Source: Candidatus Methylomicrobium oryzae (GTDB lineage: Bacteria > Pseudomonadota > Gammaproteobacteria > Methylococcales > Methylomonadaceae). Taken from it: a stretch of 46,571 nt of DNA. Position numbers and translations under genes: made by a program. The notes under the pieces were generated by a model that was not told the DNA's origin, ran no database searches, and saw nothing but the letters and a program-made list of their open reading frames with translations. Positions 33,325-41,466 of the stretch are shown piece after piece (the first letter of the stretch is position 1; every line of letters starts with the position of its first letter). The stretch spans positions 1-46,571 of the forward strand of contig NZ_JAERVK010000015.1 in NCBI RefSeq assembly GCF_016745425.1, read 5' to 3'.

Positions 33325-33567
33325 ATGCCAACGTATGATTATCAGTGTCAGCAATGCCAGCACCAGTTCGAAGCCAAACATCGGATTAGCGATCCTCGGC
33401 CTTACTGCCCTGAATGTGGAGGTGTAAGCAATAAACTTATTCTTACCGCTCCAGCGACACATGGTGCTATGGCCTTAGGCCGCGAACAGGCAATTCGCTC
33501 ATTACAGCCGCAACTAAAGAATGATGCGCATCGTCACGGGCCCGGCTGTAGCTGCTGTCATCATTAA
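33325..33567 (+). CDS. FmdB-family zinc-ribbon protein
   Basis: This 80-residue protein opens with the FmdB zinc ribbon MPTYDYQCQQCQHQFEAK followed by CPECGG. The C terminus is unusually rich in metal-binding residues (HRHGPGCSCCHH). FmdB-like proteins were first noted as putative regulators near amidase/formamidase genes; their exact function remains unclear. It lies 90 nt downstream of the carbonic-anhydrase-like gene, probably in the same sigma-54-dependent transcript. A fragment of a second FmdB-like gene occurs beside the broken carbonic-anhydrase copy, so the two genes moved as a pair. Confidence 0.85.
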   Translation: MPTYDYQCQQCQHQFEAKHRISDPRPYCPECGGVSNKLILTAPATHGAMALGREQAIRSLQPQLKNDAHRHGPGCSCCHH

Positions 33568-33654
33568 AACATGTGCTAATCGGCAAGACGGCTAGCTCCG
33601 ACTCGATGGCATACGCCTTAATGGCGCACCACATATTTAACAGGATTTATATTT

Positions 33655-34038
33655 ATGAATTCCAAATTACAAATTTTTAATTGCATTTTATTGCTGGGAT
33701 TATTTGCTTTAACCGAGTCGGCAAATGCCGAAGTAGCTTCGGCAAAATTCTCGCATCAGATATTGTTAAAAAAACGCGTGGCTTTCCCATCAAAAGAAAT
33801 TGACACTCATGTGCTACGCGTACAATTTCCAAAAGGATTTAAAATTCCATTACATACGCATGAAGGACCAGGACCTCGCTATGTTGTGCAAGGCAAATTG
33901 AAAGTAGAAGACAGGAGAGAAAGCAAAATATATGAGTCAGGGGAAATATTTTGGGAAACTGGTGCGGAAATGACAGTAGAAAATATTGGCTCGACTAAAG
34001 CAGAACTTATTATTTTTGAAATGGTGGCAGGTCAGTAA
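33655..34038 (+). CDS. Secreted cupin-domain protein
   Basis: This 127-residue protein has a signal peptide (FNCILLLGLFALTESANAE) and a single cupin barrel: FKIPLHTHEGPGPRYVVQGKLKVED, then YESGEIFWETGAEMTVENIG. The histidines HTHEG and the glutamate of the first cupin motif suggest a metal site in the periplasm. The gene is clearly richer in A and T than its surroundings, which suggests recent transfer. It is downstream of FmdB (87-nt gap) and converges with the truncated metF, near a rearrangement junction. Its substrate is unknown. Confidence 0.8.
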   Translation: MNSKLQIFNCILLLGLFALTESANAEVASAKFSHQILLKKRVAFPSKEIDTHVLRVQFPKGFKIPLHTHEGPGPRYVVQGKLKVEDRRESKIYESGEIFWETGAEMTVENIGSTKAELIIFEMVAGQ

Positions 34039-34149
34039 ACGAGGGAATCGATCATAAAGGCCGTTCCGGAAAGCCGCCCGAGCTATTATTGGCTCGGTAG
34101 GTAGGTTTATAAAGAACGGAATCTGATTGAGCAATTTTTTCAGAAACCG

Positions 34150-34416
34150 AAGCGGTATCGTGCGGATGTTGTCCTTGGTCGAGGCGACGCAGGACAGGTG
34201 CGGCGCGGCCGCGATGCCTTTGGACTGGATGGCGACGACCGTTTCGAAGGTCTTCTCGCGGGTCGAACCGCCGGCGCCGAAGGTGACCGAAAAAAAGCCG
34301 GGATTCAGCCGGGCCAGCTTGTCGTGAACGACTTTCAGACTGGCCGCACCGTCGTCGGTTTTCGGCGGATAAAACTCGAAACTGAGCACCTTCGGGTGCG
34401 TGTAGCGTGATGTCAT
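34150..34416 (-). pseudogene. metF: Truncated metF (5' fragment of methylenetetrahydrofolate reductase)
   Basis: The first 85-90 residues are MetF: KVLSFEFYPPKTDDGAASL, LARLNPGFFSVTFGAGGSTREKTF and PHLSCVASTKDNIR. Similarity then stops abruptly near 34150, and the frame runs into unrelated AT-rich DNA and across the cupin gene on the other strand. Full MetF is about 280-300 residues, so roughly two thirds is missing, including most of the barrel. It is the third gene of a metK-ahcY-metF order common in proteobacteria. The break coincides with the edge of the sigma-54/carbonic-anhydrase segment. A working metF is expected elsewhere in the genome. Confidence 0.88.
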
Positions 34417-34441
34417 GCGTTACCTAAGCCGGAGGATGTCC

Positions 34442-34464
34442 CGGGCTGTCCCGCGGGCAGCCCG
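34442..34464 (-). terminator. GC-rich hairpin between ahcY and the metF fragment
   Basis: CGGGCTG (34442-34448) and CAGCCCG (34458-34464) are perfect inverted repeats with a 9-nt GC-rich loop, 12 nt after the ahcY stop. There is no T-tract, so it may be an RNA-processing or stabilising hairpin, not a classic terminator. Confidence 0.4.
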
Positions 34465-34475
34465 AAACGAGTCAA

Positions 34476-35765
34476 TCAATAACGGTAAGATTCGCCTTTG
34501 TACGGGCCTTCGACCGGCACATTGATATACCGGGCCTGTTCCTCGGTCAACTGCGTCAACTGGACGCCGATCTGGGCCAGATGCAGGCGGGCGACTTTTT
34601 CGTCCAGCGGTTTGGGCAGCACGTACACCTTGTTCTCGTACTGCTCGGCATGCTGCCACAGCTCGATCTGCGCCAATACCTGGTTGCAGAACGAATTGGA
34701 CATCACGAAGCTCGGATGGCCGGTGGCGCAGCCGAGGTTGACCAGGCGGCCTTCGGCCAGCACGATCAGGCGCTTGCCGTCCGGGAAGATCACATGGTCG
34801 ACCTGCGGCTTGATGTTTTCCCAGGGGTATTGGCGGAGCGAAGCGATGTCGATTTCCGAATCGAAATGGCCGATGTTGCAGACGATCGCCTGATGCTTCA
34901 TCGCCTGCATGTGCGCATGGGTGATCACATTCACGTTGCCGGTGGCGGTCACGAAAATGTTCGCGCGCGGCGCCGCCTCGTCCATCGTCACGACCCGGTA
35001 GCCTTCCATCGCCGCCTGCAAGGCGCAGATCGGGTCGATCTCGGTGATCCACACGGTGGCGCCGAGGCCCCGCAGCGACTGCGCGCAGCCCTTGCCGACG
35101 TCGCCGTAGCCGCAGACCACCGCGATCTTGCCGGCCACCATCACGTCGGTGGCGCGCTTGATGCCGTCGACCAAGGATTCCCGGCAGCCGTACAGGTTGT
35201 CGAATTTGGACTTGGTGACCGAATCGTTCACGTTGAAGGCCGGCACCCGGAGGGTGCCTTGGGCGACCCGTTCGTGCAGGCGCAACACACCGGTCGTGGT
35301 TTCCTCGGACAACCCCCGGACGTTCGCCATCAGCGCGGGATACTTCTCGTGCATCATCAGGGTCAGGTCGCCGCCGTCGTCGAGGATCATGTTCGGGCGC
35401 CAGCCGTTCGGGCCTTCGATGGTCTGTTCGATGCACCAGTCGAATTCGGCTTCGGTCTCGCCCTTCCAGGCGAACACCGGAATGCCGGCCGCGGCAATTC
35501 CGGCAGCGGCATGGTCCTGGGTCGAGAAGATGTTGCAGGACGACCAGCGCACTTCCGCGCCCAGCGCGGTCAAGGTTTCGATCAATACCGCGGTCTGAAT
35601 GGTCATGTGCAGACAGCCGGCGATCCGGGCGCCCTTCAAGGGCTGGTCGGCGCCGTATTCGGCGCGCAGCGCCATCAGGCCCGGCATTTCGGTCTCGGCG
35701 ATGGCGATTTCCTTGCGTCCCCAATCCGCCAGCGCCATGTCGGCGACTTTATACTCTTGGCTCAT
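34476..35765 (-). CDS. ahcY: S-adenosylhomocysteine hydrolase
   Basis: This 429-residue enzyme splits S-adenosylhomocysteine into adenosine and homocysteine. It carries [15 protein letters not shown] and [14 protein letters not shown] at the start, [16 protein letters not shown], the NAD-binding [20 protein letters not shown] near residue 220, and the family C terminus with a terminal YRY (YKGESYRY). A GAGGAG site precedes the ATG. It follows metK by 26 nt, forming a SAM-cycle operon, and is followed by the broken metF. Confidence 0.97.
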   Translation of the reverse strand: MSQEYKVADMALADWGRKEIAIAETEMPGLMALRAEYGADQPLKGARIAGCLHMTIQTAVLIETLTALGAEVRWSSCNIFSTQDHAAAGIAAAGIPVFAWKGETEAEFDWCIEQTIEGPNGWRPNMILDDGGDLTLMMHEKYPALMANVRGLSEETTTGVLRLHERVAQGTLRVPAFNVNDSVTKSKFDNLYGCRESLVDGIKRATDVMVAGKIAVVCGYGDVGKGCAQSLRGLGATVWITEIDPICALQAAMEGYRVVTMDEAAPRANIFVTATGNVNVITHAHMQAMKHQAIVCNIGHFDSEIDIASLRQYPWENIKPQVDHVIFPDGKRLIVLAEGRLVNLGCATGHPSFVMSNSFCNQVLAQIELWQHAEQYENKVYVLPKPLDEKVARLHLAQIGVQLTQLTEEQARYINVPVEGPYKGESYRY

Positions 35766-35791
35766 GTCCTGCTCCTCTATTTCCGTGTTGA

Positions 35792-36952
35792 TTAAATGCC
35801 GGCCGCCTCGCGCAAGGCCTCAACCCGGTCGGTTCTTTCCCAGGTAAAGGTGGCTTCGGTGCGTCCGAAATGGCCGTAGGCGGCGGTGGGCTGGTAGATC
35901 GGCTGCAACAGGTCCAGCTGCGCGATCAGGCCTTTCGGCCGCAGGTCGAAGATCGAACGGACGATCTCGACCAGGCGGTCTTCGCCGAGCTTGCCGGTGC
36001 CGAAGGTTTCGAGCGTGATCGAGGTCGGCTCGGCCACGCCGATCGCGTAGGAGACCTGAATCTCGCAGCGCTCGGCCAGGCCCGCCGCGACGATGTTCTT
36101 GGCCACGTAGCGGGCCATATAGGCGGCCGAGCGGTCCACCTTGGACGGGTCCTTGCCGGAAAAGGCGCCGCCGCCGTGGCGCGCCATGCCGCCGTAGGAA
36201 TCCACGATGATCTTGCGGCCGGTCAGGCCGCAGTCGCCGACCGGGCCGCCGATCACGAACTGGCCGGTCGGGTTGATGAAGAATTGGGTGTCCTTGTGCA
36301 GCCATTCCTTGGGCAACACCGGCAGGATGATTTCGTCCATCACCGCTTCATGGATCGCCTTGTTGCCGATCTCCGGCGAATGCTGAGTCGACAGCACCAC
36401 CGCCTCGATCGCGACCGGTTTGTGGTTTTCGTAGCGGAAGGTGATCTGGCTTTTCGCATCCGGACGCAGCCAGGGCAAGGTCTTGTTCTTACGGACTTCG
36501 GCCTGGCGCTTGACCAGCAGATGCGAGTACTGGATCGGGGCCGGCATCAGCACCTCGGTTTCGTTGGTCGCATAGCCGAACATCAGGCCCTGGTCGCCCG
36601 CGCCCTGCTCGTGGTCTTCGGCTTCGTCGACACCCAGCGCAATGTCGGCGGACTGTTTGCCGATCGCGTTCAACACTGCGCAGCTTTGGCCGTCGAAGCC
36701 GATGTCGCCGTGGTCGTAGCCGATCGCACAGACGGTCTTCCGGACCAGCTCTTCCAGATCGACCCAGGCATTGGTCGTAATTTCGCCGGCGATGATCACC
36801 ATGCCGGTTTTTACCATCGTTTCGCAGGCCACCCGCGATCTCGGATCCTGCGCCAGCAGCGCATCCAAGACCGCATCGGAAATCTGGTCCGCGACTTTGT
36901 CGGGATGCCCTTCCGAAACCGATTCCGAGGTAAAAATGAAATTGTTGCTCAT
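35792..36952 (-). CDS. metK: S-adenosylmethionine synthetase
   Basis: This 386-residue enzyme makes SAM from methionine and ATP. The family motifs are complete: [33 protein letters not shown] (ATP site), [21 protein letters not shown], and [19 protein letters not shown] (P-loop). The gene starts only about 11 nt downstream of the FmdB-like remnant on the same strand, so its promoter must lie in or upstream of that remnant, which is unusual for a housekeeping gene. ahcY follows at 26 nt. Confidence 0.97.
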   Translation of the reverse strand: MSNNFIFTSESVSEGHPDKVADQISDAVLDALLAQDPRSRVACETMVKTGMVIIAGEITTNAWVDLEELVRKTVCAIGYDHGDIGFDGQSCAVLNAIGKQSADIALGVDEAEDHEQGAGDQGLMFGYATNETEVLMPAPIQYSHLLVKRQAEVRKNKTLPWLRPDAKSQITFRYENHKPVAIEAVVLSTQHSPEIGNKAIHEAVMDEIILPVLPKEWLHKDTQFFINPTGQFVIGGPVGDCGLTGRKIIVDSYGGMARHGGGAFSGKDPSKVDRSAAYMARYVAKNIVAAGLAERCEIQVSYAIGVAEPTSITLETFGTGKLGEDRLVEIVRSIFDLRPKGLIAQLDLLQPIYQPTAAYGHFGRTEATFTWERTDRVEALREAAGI

Positions 36953-36963
36953 AGAAGTGCCTT

Positions 36964-37161
36964 TTAAAAACTGAAAACGTTGTTATTTCGATAGCAGTCG
37001 CGTTCCGCCTCAAGTGCGGGGAATTTATTCTGCTGATTTTGTAGTATCGAACGAAAGACTTCTTCCCGGCCAATCAATTTAGCCTCAAAATGCCTCTCAC
37101 ATTTCGAGCATTGATAGTCATAGGCAGACTCATTTTCTACCTCAGTCTTATTGTTGATCAT
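36964..37161 (-). pseudogene. FmdB-like remnant
   Basis: A 65-codon frame carries only the first half of an FmdB zinc ribbon (AYDYQCSKCERHFEAK, about 37078-37123), matching TYDYQCQQCQHQFEAK of the intact gene at 33325. The second CxxC pair and the histidine-rich tail are absent and the rest (REEVFRSILQNQQNKFP) is unrelated. It follows the broken carbonic-anhydrase copy in the same order as the intact pair, so it is best read as the end of a duplicated, decayed cassette. It could still be transcribed because metK lies directly downstream. Confidence 0.65.
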
Positions 37162-37229
37162 GGCTGTAACGAAGATGCCTCATGCTTATCGTTAAGTGCT
37201 CTCTGTTTAGCATGTTCGACTTCCTAAAT

Positions 37230-37412
37230 TCACCCGCTTACCACGACGTCTTTCGGAATCAGGGGATGGGTGCGGAAGGTGTCGATGGTTTTCATACAGG
37301 CGAGTACCCATAAACTGGCGTCGTTGTGCCCGGCGGCCCCATAACGGCGACGGGTTGCCCAAACATCGTAATCTTGAATCCGCTGTTCAAGCTTATTTTT
37401 TAATGCAGTCAC
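37230..37412 (-). pseudogene. Carbonic-anhydrase-like pseudogene (internal deletion plus stops)
   Basis: From GTG 37412 (AGGGAG upstream) the frame matches the first 39 residues of the intact gene at 32581 (LKNKLEQRIQDYDVWATRRR and onward to LACM), then jumps in frame to the segment MKTIDTFRTHPLIPKDVVVSG. The lost 116 codons lie between two copies of GCCTGTATG in the intact gene, so a deletion between direct repeats explains it. The stop ends the frame where the intact gene has Trp (TGG to TGA), and a second Trp is TAG two codons on. All zinc ligands except Cys39 are gone. Confidence 0.9.
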
Positions 37413-37427
37413 GTTGTTCTCCCTCAT

Positions 37428-37944
37428 AAAAAATTGCTTAAGCAAAAACCCAAGGTGATTGAGCAACACCATCACATTGACTTTAAGCAAATCATATGCC
37501 AGTTCTTATATCCTTATAAATCAATAACATGAATTAAATTATCAAGATTAACATTGATACCTCCAACTCATCGATCAATCAGCAACTCAAAAGAAATTAT
37601 TTTTAATATCAGTTAGTTGAAAATTTTGAAGCAAATTTTCCTACCGGGAAGAAATATTTCGCACAGAACAGTAAGATCGCTAAGTGGATTCTATTCGTCC
37701 GGAGGTAATATAGCGACGGAACCAGGCCTCACCGAATAAGGCTAACCGATACTCAAATGGGCATTAGCAGATAAACTCACGCGACAATACTTCTATGAGC
37801 AGGCTTGCTTACGTTACGGGTTGAGGACCGTCGATCCGCGATTGAATCGATTAATTTTAACGCCACAAAATACACTCAAACCGGTCACTTATTCTGACCG
37901 GGGACAGTCAGAATAAGCTTTAAAAGCCAGCAACAATGACGAAA
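37428..37944. other. AT-rich intergenic region with hairpins
   Basis: This 517-bp region upstream of the decayed cassette is mostly AT-rich and without a recognised gene. Its right end holds the inverted repeat at 37881-37917 and one arm of a likely terminator. I see no sigma-54 promoter comparable to that of the intact cassette. Confidence 0.5.
37881..37917. repeat. Two mutually exclusive stems in one inverted-repeat element
   Basis: CTTATTCTGAC (37888-37898) and GTCAGAATAAG (37907-37917) are perfect 11-bp inverted repeats with an 8-nt loop CGGGGACA. An alternative stem, CCGGTCA (37881-37887) with TGACCGG (37895-37901), overlaps the first, so only one can form at a time. Confidence 0.65.
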
Positions 37945-37975
37945 CTACTTCATCTCGCTGGCTTTTGCCTTAGTT
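37921..37975 (-). terminator. Probable terminator overlapping the end of the PD40 propeller gene
   Basis: AAAAGCCAGC near 37921-37931 and GCTGGCTTTT near 37958-37968 are perfect 10-bp inverted repeats; on the minus strand the second arm ends in TTTT. The hairpin encloses the stop codon of the gene at 37945. Confidence 0.5.
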
Positions 37976-39009
37976 TTAGTCATTAAGTTTGGCGGGGGAC
38001 CGATAGGATCGAAATTTTTCAGCAGCGGTACATCGTCTTTGTTGACCCATAGCACATCCATGTTGTAAGAACCTTGAGGCCCCCAGCCGCCGAAAAACTT
38101 CTTGCCGTCCGGCGTGAACGACCAGCACATGTCTTCACCCGCGGTATTGATGGTATCGCCGAGGTTCAACGGCTCTTGCCATTCGCCCTTGAGATTCTGA
38201 TGAGAAATCCATTCATCGTGGCCGCCGCGCGAGCCCATGTCGGCGCGCGTGCTGGTGATGATCAGGCTTTTGCCGTCCTTCGACAACCCGGTCCAATGCA
38301 AATGGTCGCGGTACGGTGAGTTGACGCGTGAGCCCAGGCTTTGCGGTTTCTGCCAGGTGCCGTTTTTCTTTTCAACCTTCCAAATGTCGCTGTCCTGAGT
38401 CACGCCGGGTTGCTGATAGCTGAAGTAAATCAGGCTATCCGAGGCAATGATCGGGCAATGCTCCTCACCGGTCGGCGTATTCAGGTGGGGCAGTTCCGGT
38501 ACTTCGTTCCAGCTTTTGGCCGCTTGCCAGACGCCGTCAACTTTTTGCACCACGTACAGATCCCCGGTCGACAGATTGCCCGGCTGGTAGCGGGTAAAAT
38601 AAATCGCGTTGCCATCGTCCGAAAGGCTGGGTTCCAGTTCCCAGGCCTCGGTATTGATGTTCGGGCCCACTTTGGGGTCGATACCCGACCCCAGATGAAT
38701 CGGCGCTTGCCAGACACCATTGACGTTATAGGCCATCCAGATGTCGAAACTATAAGGGGTTCCCGGAGATTCGATGCTGCCCGGCCGAGTGGAAACGAAC
38801 AACACGGTATTGCCGTCGGCGCTGTAGGTCATTTCGAATTCAGCAGCGTTCGAGTTGATCGGTGCGCCGATGCTTTTGGCCAGCGAAGGTGCTTGGGTGT
38901 TTGCGCCGGACGGCATATCCATGCCGGGCATCGCATACGACGCGCTCTGCCCCAACAGCAGCGCCAACCCAACGATACGAAGATTAAGGTTCAGGGATTC
39001 TGTTTTCAT
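37945..39009 (-). CDS. Secreted PD40/TolB-like beta-propeller protein
   Basis: About 354 residues from ATG 39009 (an ATG four codons upstream is possible). A signal peptide (LRIVGLALLLGQSASYA) is followed by a Met-rich stretch MPGMDMPSG and repeated PD40-type blades: FEMTYSADGNTVLFVSTRPG, WELEPSLSDDGNAIYFTRYQPG, DLYVVQKVDGVW, LIYFSYQQPG, WTGLSKDGKSLIITSTRAD, MCWSFTPDGKKFFGGWGPQG. This is a periplasmic propeller of unknown ligand. The Met-rich N terminus of the mature protein recalls copper-binding stretches, but this is only suggestive. The gap to the L,D-transpeptidase gene is about 55 nt on the stop side, in the same orientation. Confidence 0.82.
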   Translation of the reverse strand: MKTESLNLNLRIVGLALLLGQSASYAMPGMDMPSGANTQAPSLAKSIGAPINSNAAEFEMTYSADGNTVLFVSTRPGSIESPGTPYSFDIWMAYNVNGVWQAPIHLGSGIDPKVGPNINTEAWELEPSLSDDGNAIYFTRYQPGNLSTGDLYVVQKVDGVWQAAKSWNEVPELPHLNTPTGEEHCPIIASDSLIYFSYQQPGVTQDSDIWKVEKKNGTWQKPQSLGSRVNSPYRDHLHWTGLSKDGKSLIITSTRADMGSRGGHDEWISHQNLKGEWQEPLNLGDTINTAGEDMCWSFTPDGKKFFGGWGPQGSYNMDVLWVNKDDVPLLKNFDPIGPPPNLMTKTKAKASEMK

Positions 39010-39064
39010 AGCGTTTACCATGCTTTTTGAGAAAGACTAAATAATTACTAACATATTTAGAAAG

Positions 39065-40075
39065 CTATTTGGCGGGTGTTTGAATCGGGTCTTGCAGTAC
39101 GGTTACCGCCTCATCCCCTGGTGAAAGGGACTTTCTTTCATAGATCGGCACCGGGTCGCCGTCCAGTTTAGTGAGGGCTTCGTTCAGCGTCTGGCGATCA
39201 AACTCGGGTATTTCGCCACTATTGGCTTTTTGAATAAGATTCAGTGCCAGATCGAAACGCTGATCTGGTGTCGTTTTCTCACCCTCTAAATCCGGGTGTG
39301 CCTCGACGTAAAGCTTATTGTCCAGCCATCCTACCTTGATGGGCTGTTTGACGATGAAAACCGGCGTCCCTACCGGCACCCTGTTATATAGCTGCTCTAT
39401 ATCTTCAGGATAGGTACGCACACAACCGTGCGTGATCTGCATGCCGATGCCGTAGATTTTATCGATATCGGTGCCGTGTATGCGGTATTCGCCGGGCAGT
39501 GCCAGATGCAGGGAATACAATCCCAAGGGATTATGCGGACCTGGCGGTACGACGGCAGGCAGCGGATCCCCGTTGGCCGCATGCTCGCGTCGGATGGATT
39601 CAGGCGGATACCAAGACGGATTTTTAACCTTACGGGACACTTTGGTCTCACCCAACGGTGTTTTCCAGTCTTGCCTGCCTACGCCATGCGCATAAGACAT
39701 CACCTGCCGAGGTACGCCCTTGACTTCCGGCGGATAATAATACATACGGTATTCGGAGATATTCAGCGTAATCCCCTGGTGCGGCGTATCCGGCAGAATG
39801 CGCCGGTTCGAAAGACGGATAACTTCACCTTTTTTGACATGCCAGCGGTCAATGTCCGGATTCAGGCGTACTATTTCAGTTTGCCCCAAACTAAATCGTC
39901 TGGCTACATCCAGCAAGGTTTCCTCCTGCTCCGCGCGGGTTAAAGGCACGCCTTCAGGATATTCGGTAATGACAGTGTCGTTGGGATTGGTCGGCCAGTT
40001 GTAAGTCGTGGCGCTGGCTTTACCAGTAACGGCGGATATTACAATCGATAAGGCAAATAATCTGCGTAATTTCAT
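39065..40075 (-). CDS. L,D-transpeptidase (YkuD family) with LysM
   Basis: This 336-residue periplasmic enzyme has a signal peptide (FALSIVISAVTGKASA), a LysM-like segment (ETLLDVARRFSLGQTEIVRLNPDIDRWHVKKGEVIRL) and a YkuD domain with HGTDIDKIYGIGMQITHGCVR. His200 and the catalytic Cys218 are in place, with Thr in the position where SHGC is common. It resembles the ErfK/YbiS/YcfS group that makes 3-3 crosslinks in peptidoglycan or attaches Braun-type lipoprotein. The C-terminal 60 residues are an extension of unknown role. It precedes the PD40 propeller gene on the same strand. Confidence 0.92.
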   Translation of the reverse strand: MKLRRLFALSIVISAVTGKASATTYNWPTNPNDTVITEYPEGVPLTRAEQEETLLDVARRFSLGQTEIVRLNPDIDRWHVKKGEVIRLSNRRILPDTPHQGITLNISEYRMYYYPPEVKGVPRQVMSYAHGVGRQDWKTPLGETKVSRKVKNPSWYPPESIRREHAANGDPLPAVVPPGPHNPLGLYSLHLALPGEYRIHGTDIDKIYGIGMQITHGCVRTYPEDIEQLYNRVPVGTPVFIVKQPIKVGWLDNKLYVEAHPDLEGEKTTPDQRFDLALNLIQKANSGEIPEFDRQTLNEALTKLDGDPVPIYERKSLSPGDEAVTVLQDPIQTPAK

Positions 40076-40293
40076 AACTTAATAACTTTCTTATTTATAA
40101 AGACAAGTATAACACCCACTTTTCAGCCTGTTCGACGCTAAGTTGAGGTCTACTTCAACCGGATACGGTCAAATCGAGTAGGGTATCCACGTTTGCAAGC
40201 ACAGCTTAGCGTACAGACCTTTCCTAATTTTGCCCTGCCTTATCGAGCCTCTCTGCCGTAGGAAAATTTCGGAACGTTATTTTGGGCGTATTC

Positions 40294-41466
40294 TTAATGC
40301 GCATCATCCGTATGCCATGCCGGCAGCATGTAAATATCGTGGGGTTTTAAACCCATCTTTTTCAGCGTATCGATCGTGGTTTTCTTGGCCATTTTTTGTA
40401 AATCGATCACGGTAATCGAGCCGTCATCCATTTCGGGCAGATTTAGAAAATTATTCTGCACAAACGCATATTTTTCGTCGGGCGAAAAGACCACATGATG
40501 AGAGCCCGCGGCGGTTGGAATCGATTTTAACAGAACAGGTTTTGCTATGGATTGGCCGCTGATGTCGAAAATATTCAATGCGCCTGGCTTTGCGGTGGTG
40601 ACGTATAACCGATCGTGTGCCCGGTTAAAGTAAATTTCTAAAGGAACGCCCTGCTGGATTTCCGAAAAATCATAAATGGGCTGAAAATCAAACCTATCAC
40701 TATTCGCCTGCCATGTGGCCCGCCATAATTTGCCTTCGAACAGGGTATTGATATAAGCCAGCGGTGGATTCGCATGCGGCACGAATACCGCTTCTACCGG
40801 CGCTGAGCCCGACGGACTGGGTTGGTCGGACAATTTATGCGTGGACAGCACTTTACCGCTTGCCGCTTCGATGACGGTGACGGTTTCGCCCGGATCTTTC
40901 AGATCGGACGGACGCACGGTGCTGGTAACGATGAGCCGATTGATCTCTTCCTGCAGCCCAATGCCGTGCGGGTACCGAATAAAGGTCTCCGGTCCATTGG
41001 CGGCAATGACCTGTCTGACTTTATCCGTCTGCGCATCGCCGACGATCACATTGCTCGATCCCATACAGGTGAGATACCAGGTTTTTCGGTCTGCGGTGAA
41101 CGCCATGTCTTCGCCGACTTCGCACTCCGGCACATCCAGTAATTTAATGGTGTACGGCGTACGCTTCATGTCGATCACGCGTAAGGCGCCGTTTCCCAAG
41201 GCGGTGATATAGGCCTTGCTTAAATCTTTGTTATAAAAGAAATGATGGGAAACCGTATCCGGCGGTAGCGGCAGATCGGTTAAGATTTTGCCGAATTGCG
41301 GCGAATCAGGATCTACATCGAGGATCGCAATGCCTTCCCGGCGCGGCGTGCTGCCGGGCTTGCTGTCGTAGTTCACCATGGCCAATATTTCGGCATGGGC
41401 CATCGTTGAAGTAAGCAGCAACAGGCTGCACAAGGTCTTTACGATTGTTTTCTGGATCATTGTCAT
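40294..41466 (-). CDS. Secreted YncE/YVTN-type beta-propeller protein
   Basis: About 390 residues from ATG 41466 (41460 also possible), chosen because a signal peptide follows immediately (TIVKTLCSLLLLTSTMAHAE). Propeller blades are visible as GIAILDVDPDSPQFGKIL, KAYITALGNGALRVIDMKR, FIRYPHGIGLQEEINRLIVTST, ETVTVIEAASGKVL, RLYVTTAKPGALNIFDISG, HHVVFSPDEKYAFVQNNF and GSITVIDLQKM. It ends with LPAWHTDDAH. The substrate is unknown. A strong promoter with an embedded palindromic operator lies about 150 bp upstream, giving a long leader, so expression is probably regulated by a TetR-type repressor. Confidence 0.85.
   Translation of the reverse strand: MTMIQKTIVKTLCSLLLLTSTMAHAEILAMVNYDSKPGSTPRREGIAILDVDPDSPQFGKILTDLPLPPDTVSHHFFYNKDLSKAYITALGNGALRVIDMKRTPYTIKLLDVPECEVGEDMAFTADRKTWYLTCMGSSNVIVGDAQTDKVRQVIAANGPETFIRYPHGIGLQEEINRLIVTSTVRPSDLKDPGETVTVIEAASGKVLSTHKLSDQPSPSGSAPVEAVFVPHANPPLAYINTLFEGKLWRATWQANSDRFDFQPIYDFSEIQQGVPLEIYFNRAHDRLYVTTAKPGALNIFDISGQSIAKPVLLKSIPTAAGSHHVVFSPDEKYAFVQNNFLNLPEMDDGSITVIDLQKMAKKTTIDTLKKMGLKPHDIYMLPAWHTDDAH

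Noticed and set aside
34581-35795. 404-codon plus-strand frame opposite ahcY
   Set aside because: ahcY is complete on the minus strand and this frame has no domain signal.
35870-36967. 365-codon plus-strand frame opposite metK
   Set aside because: metK on the minus strand is complete and unmistakable; the opposite frame is a shadow from GC-rich third positions.
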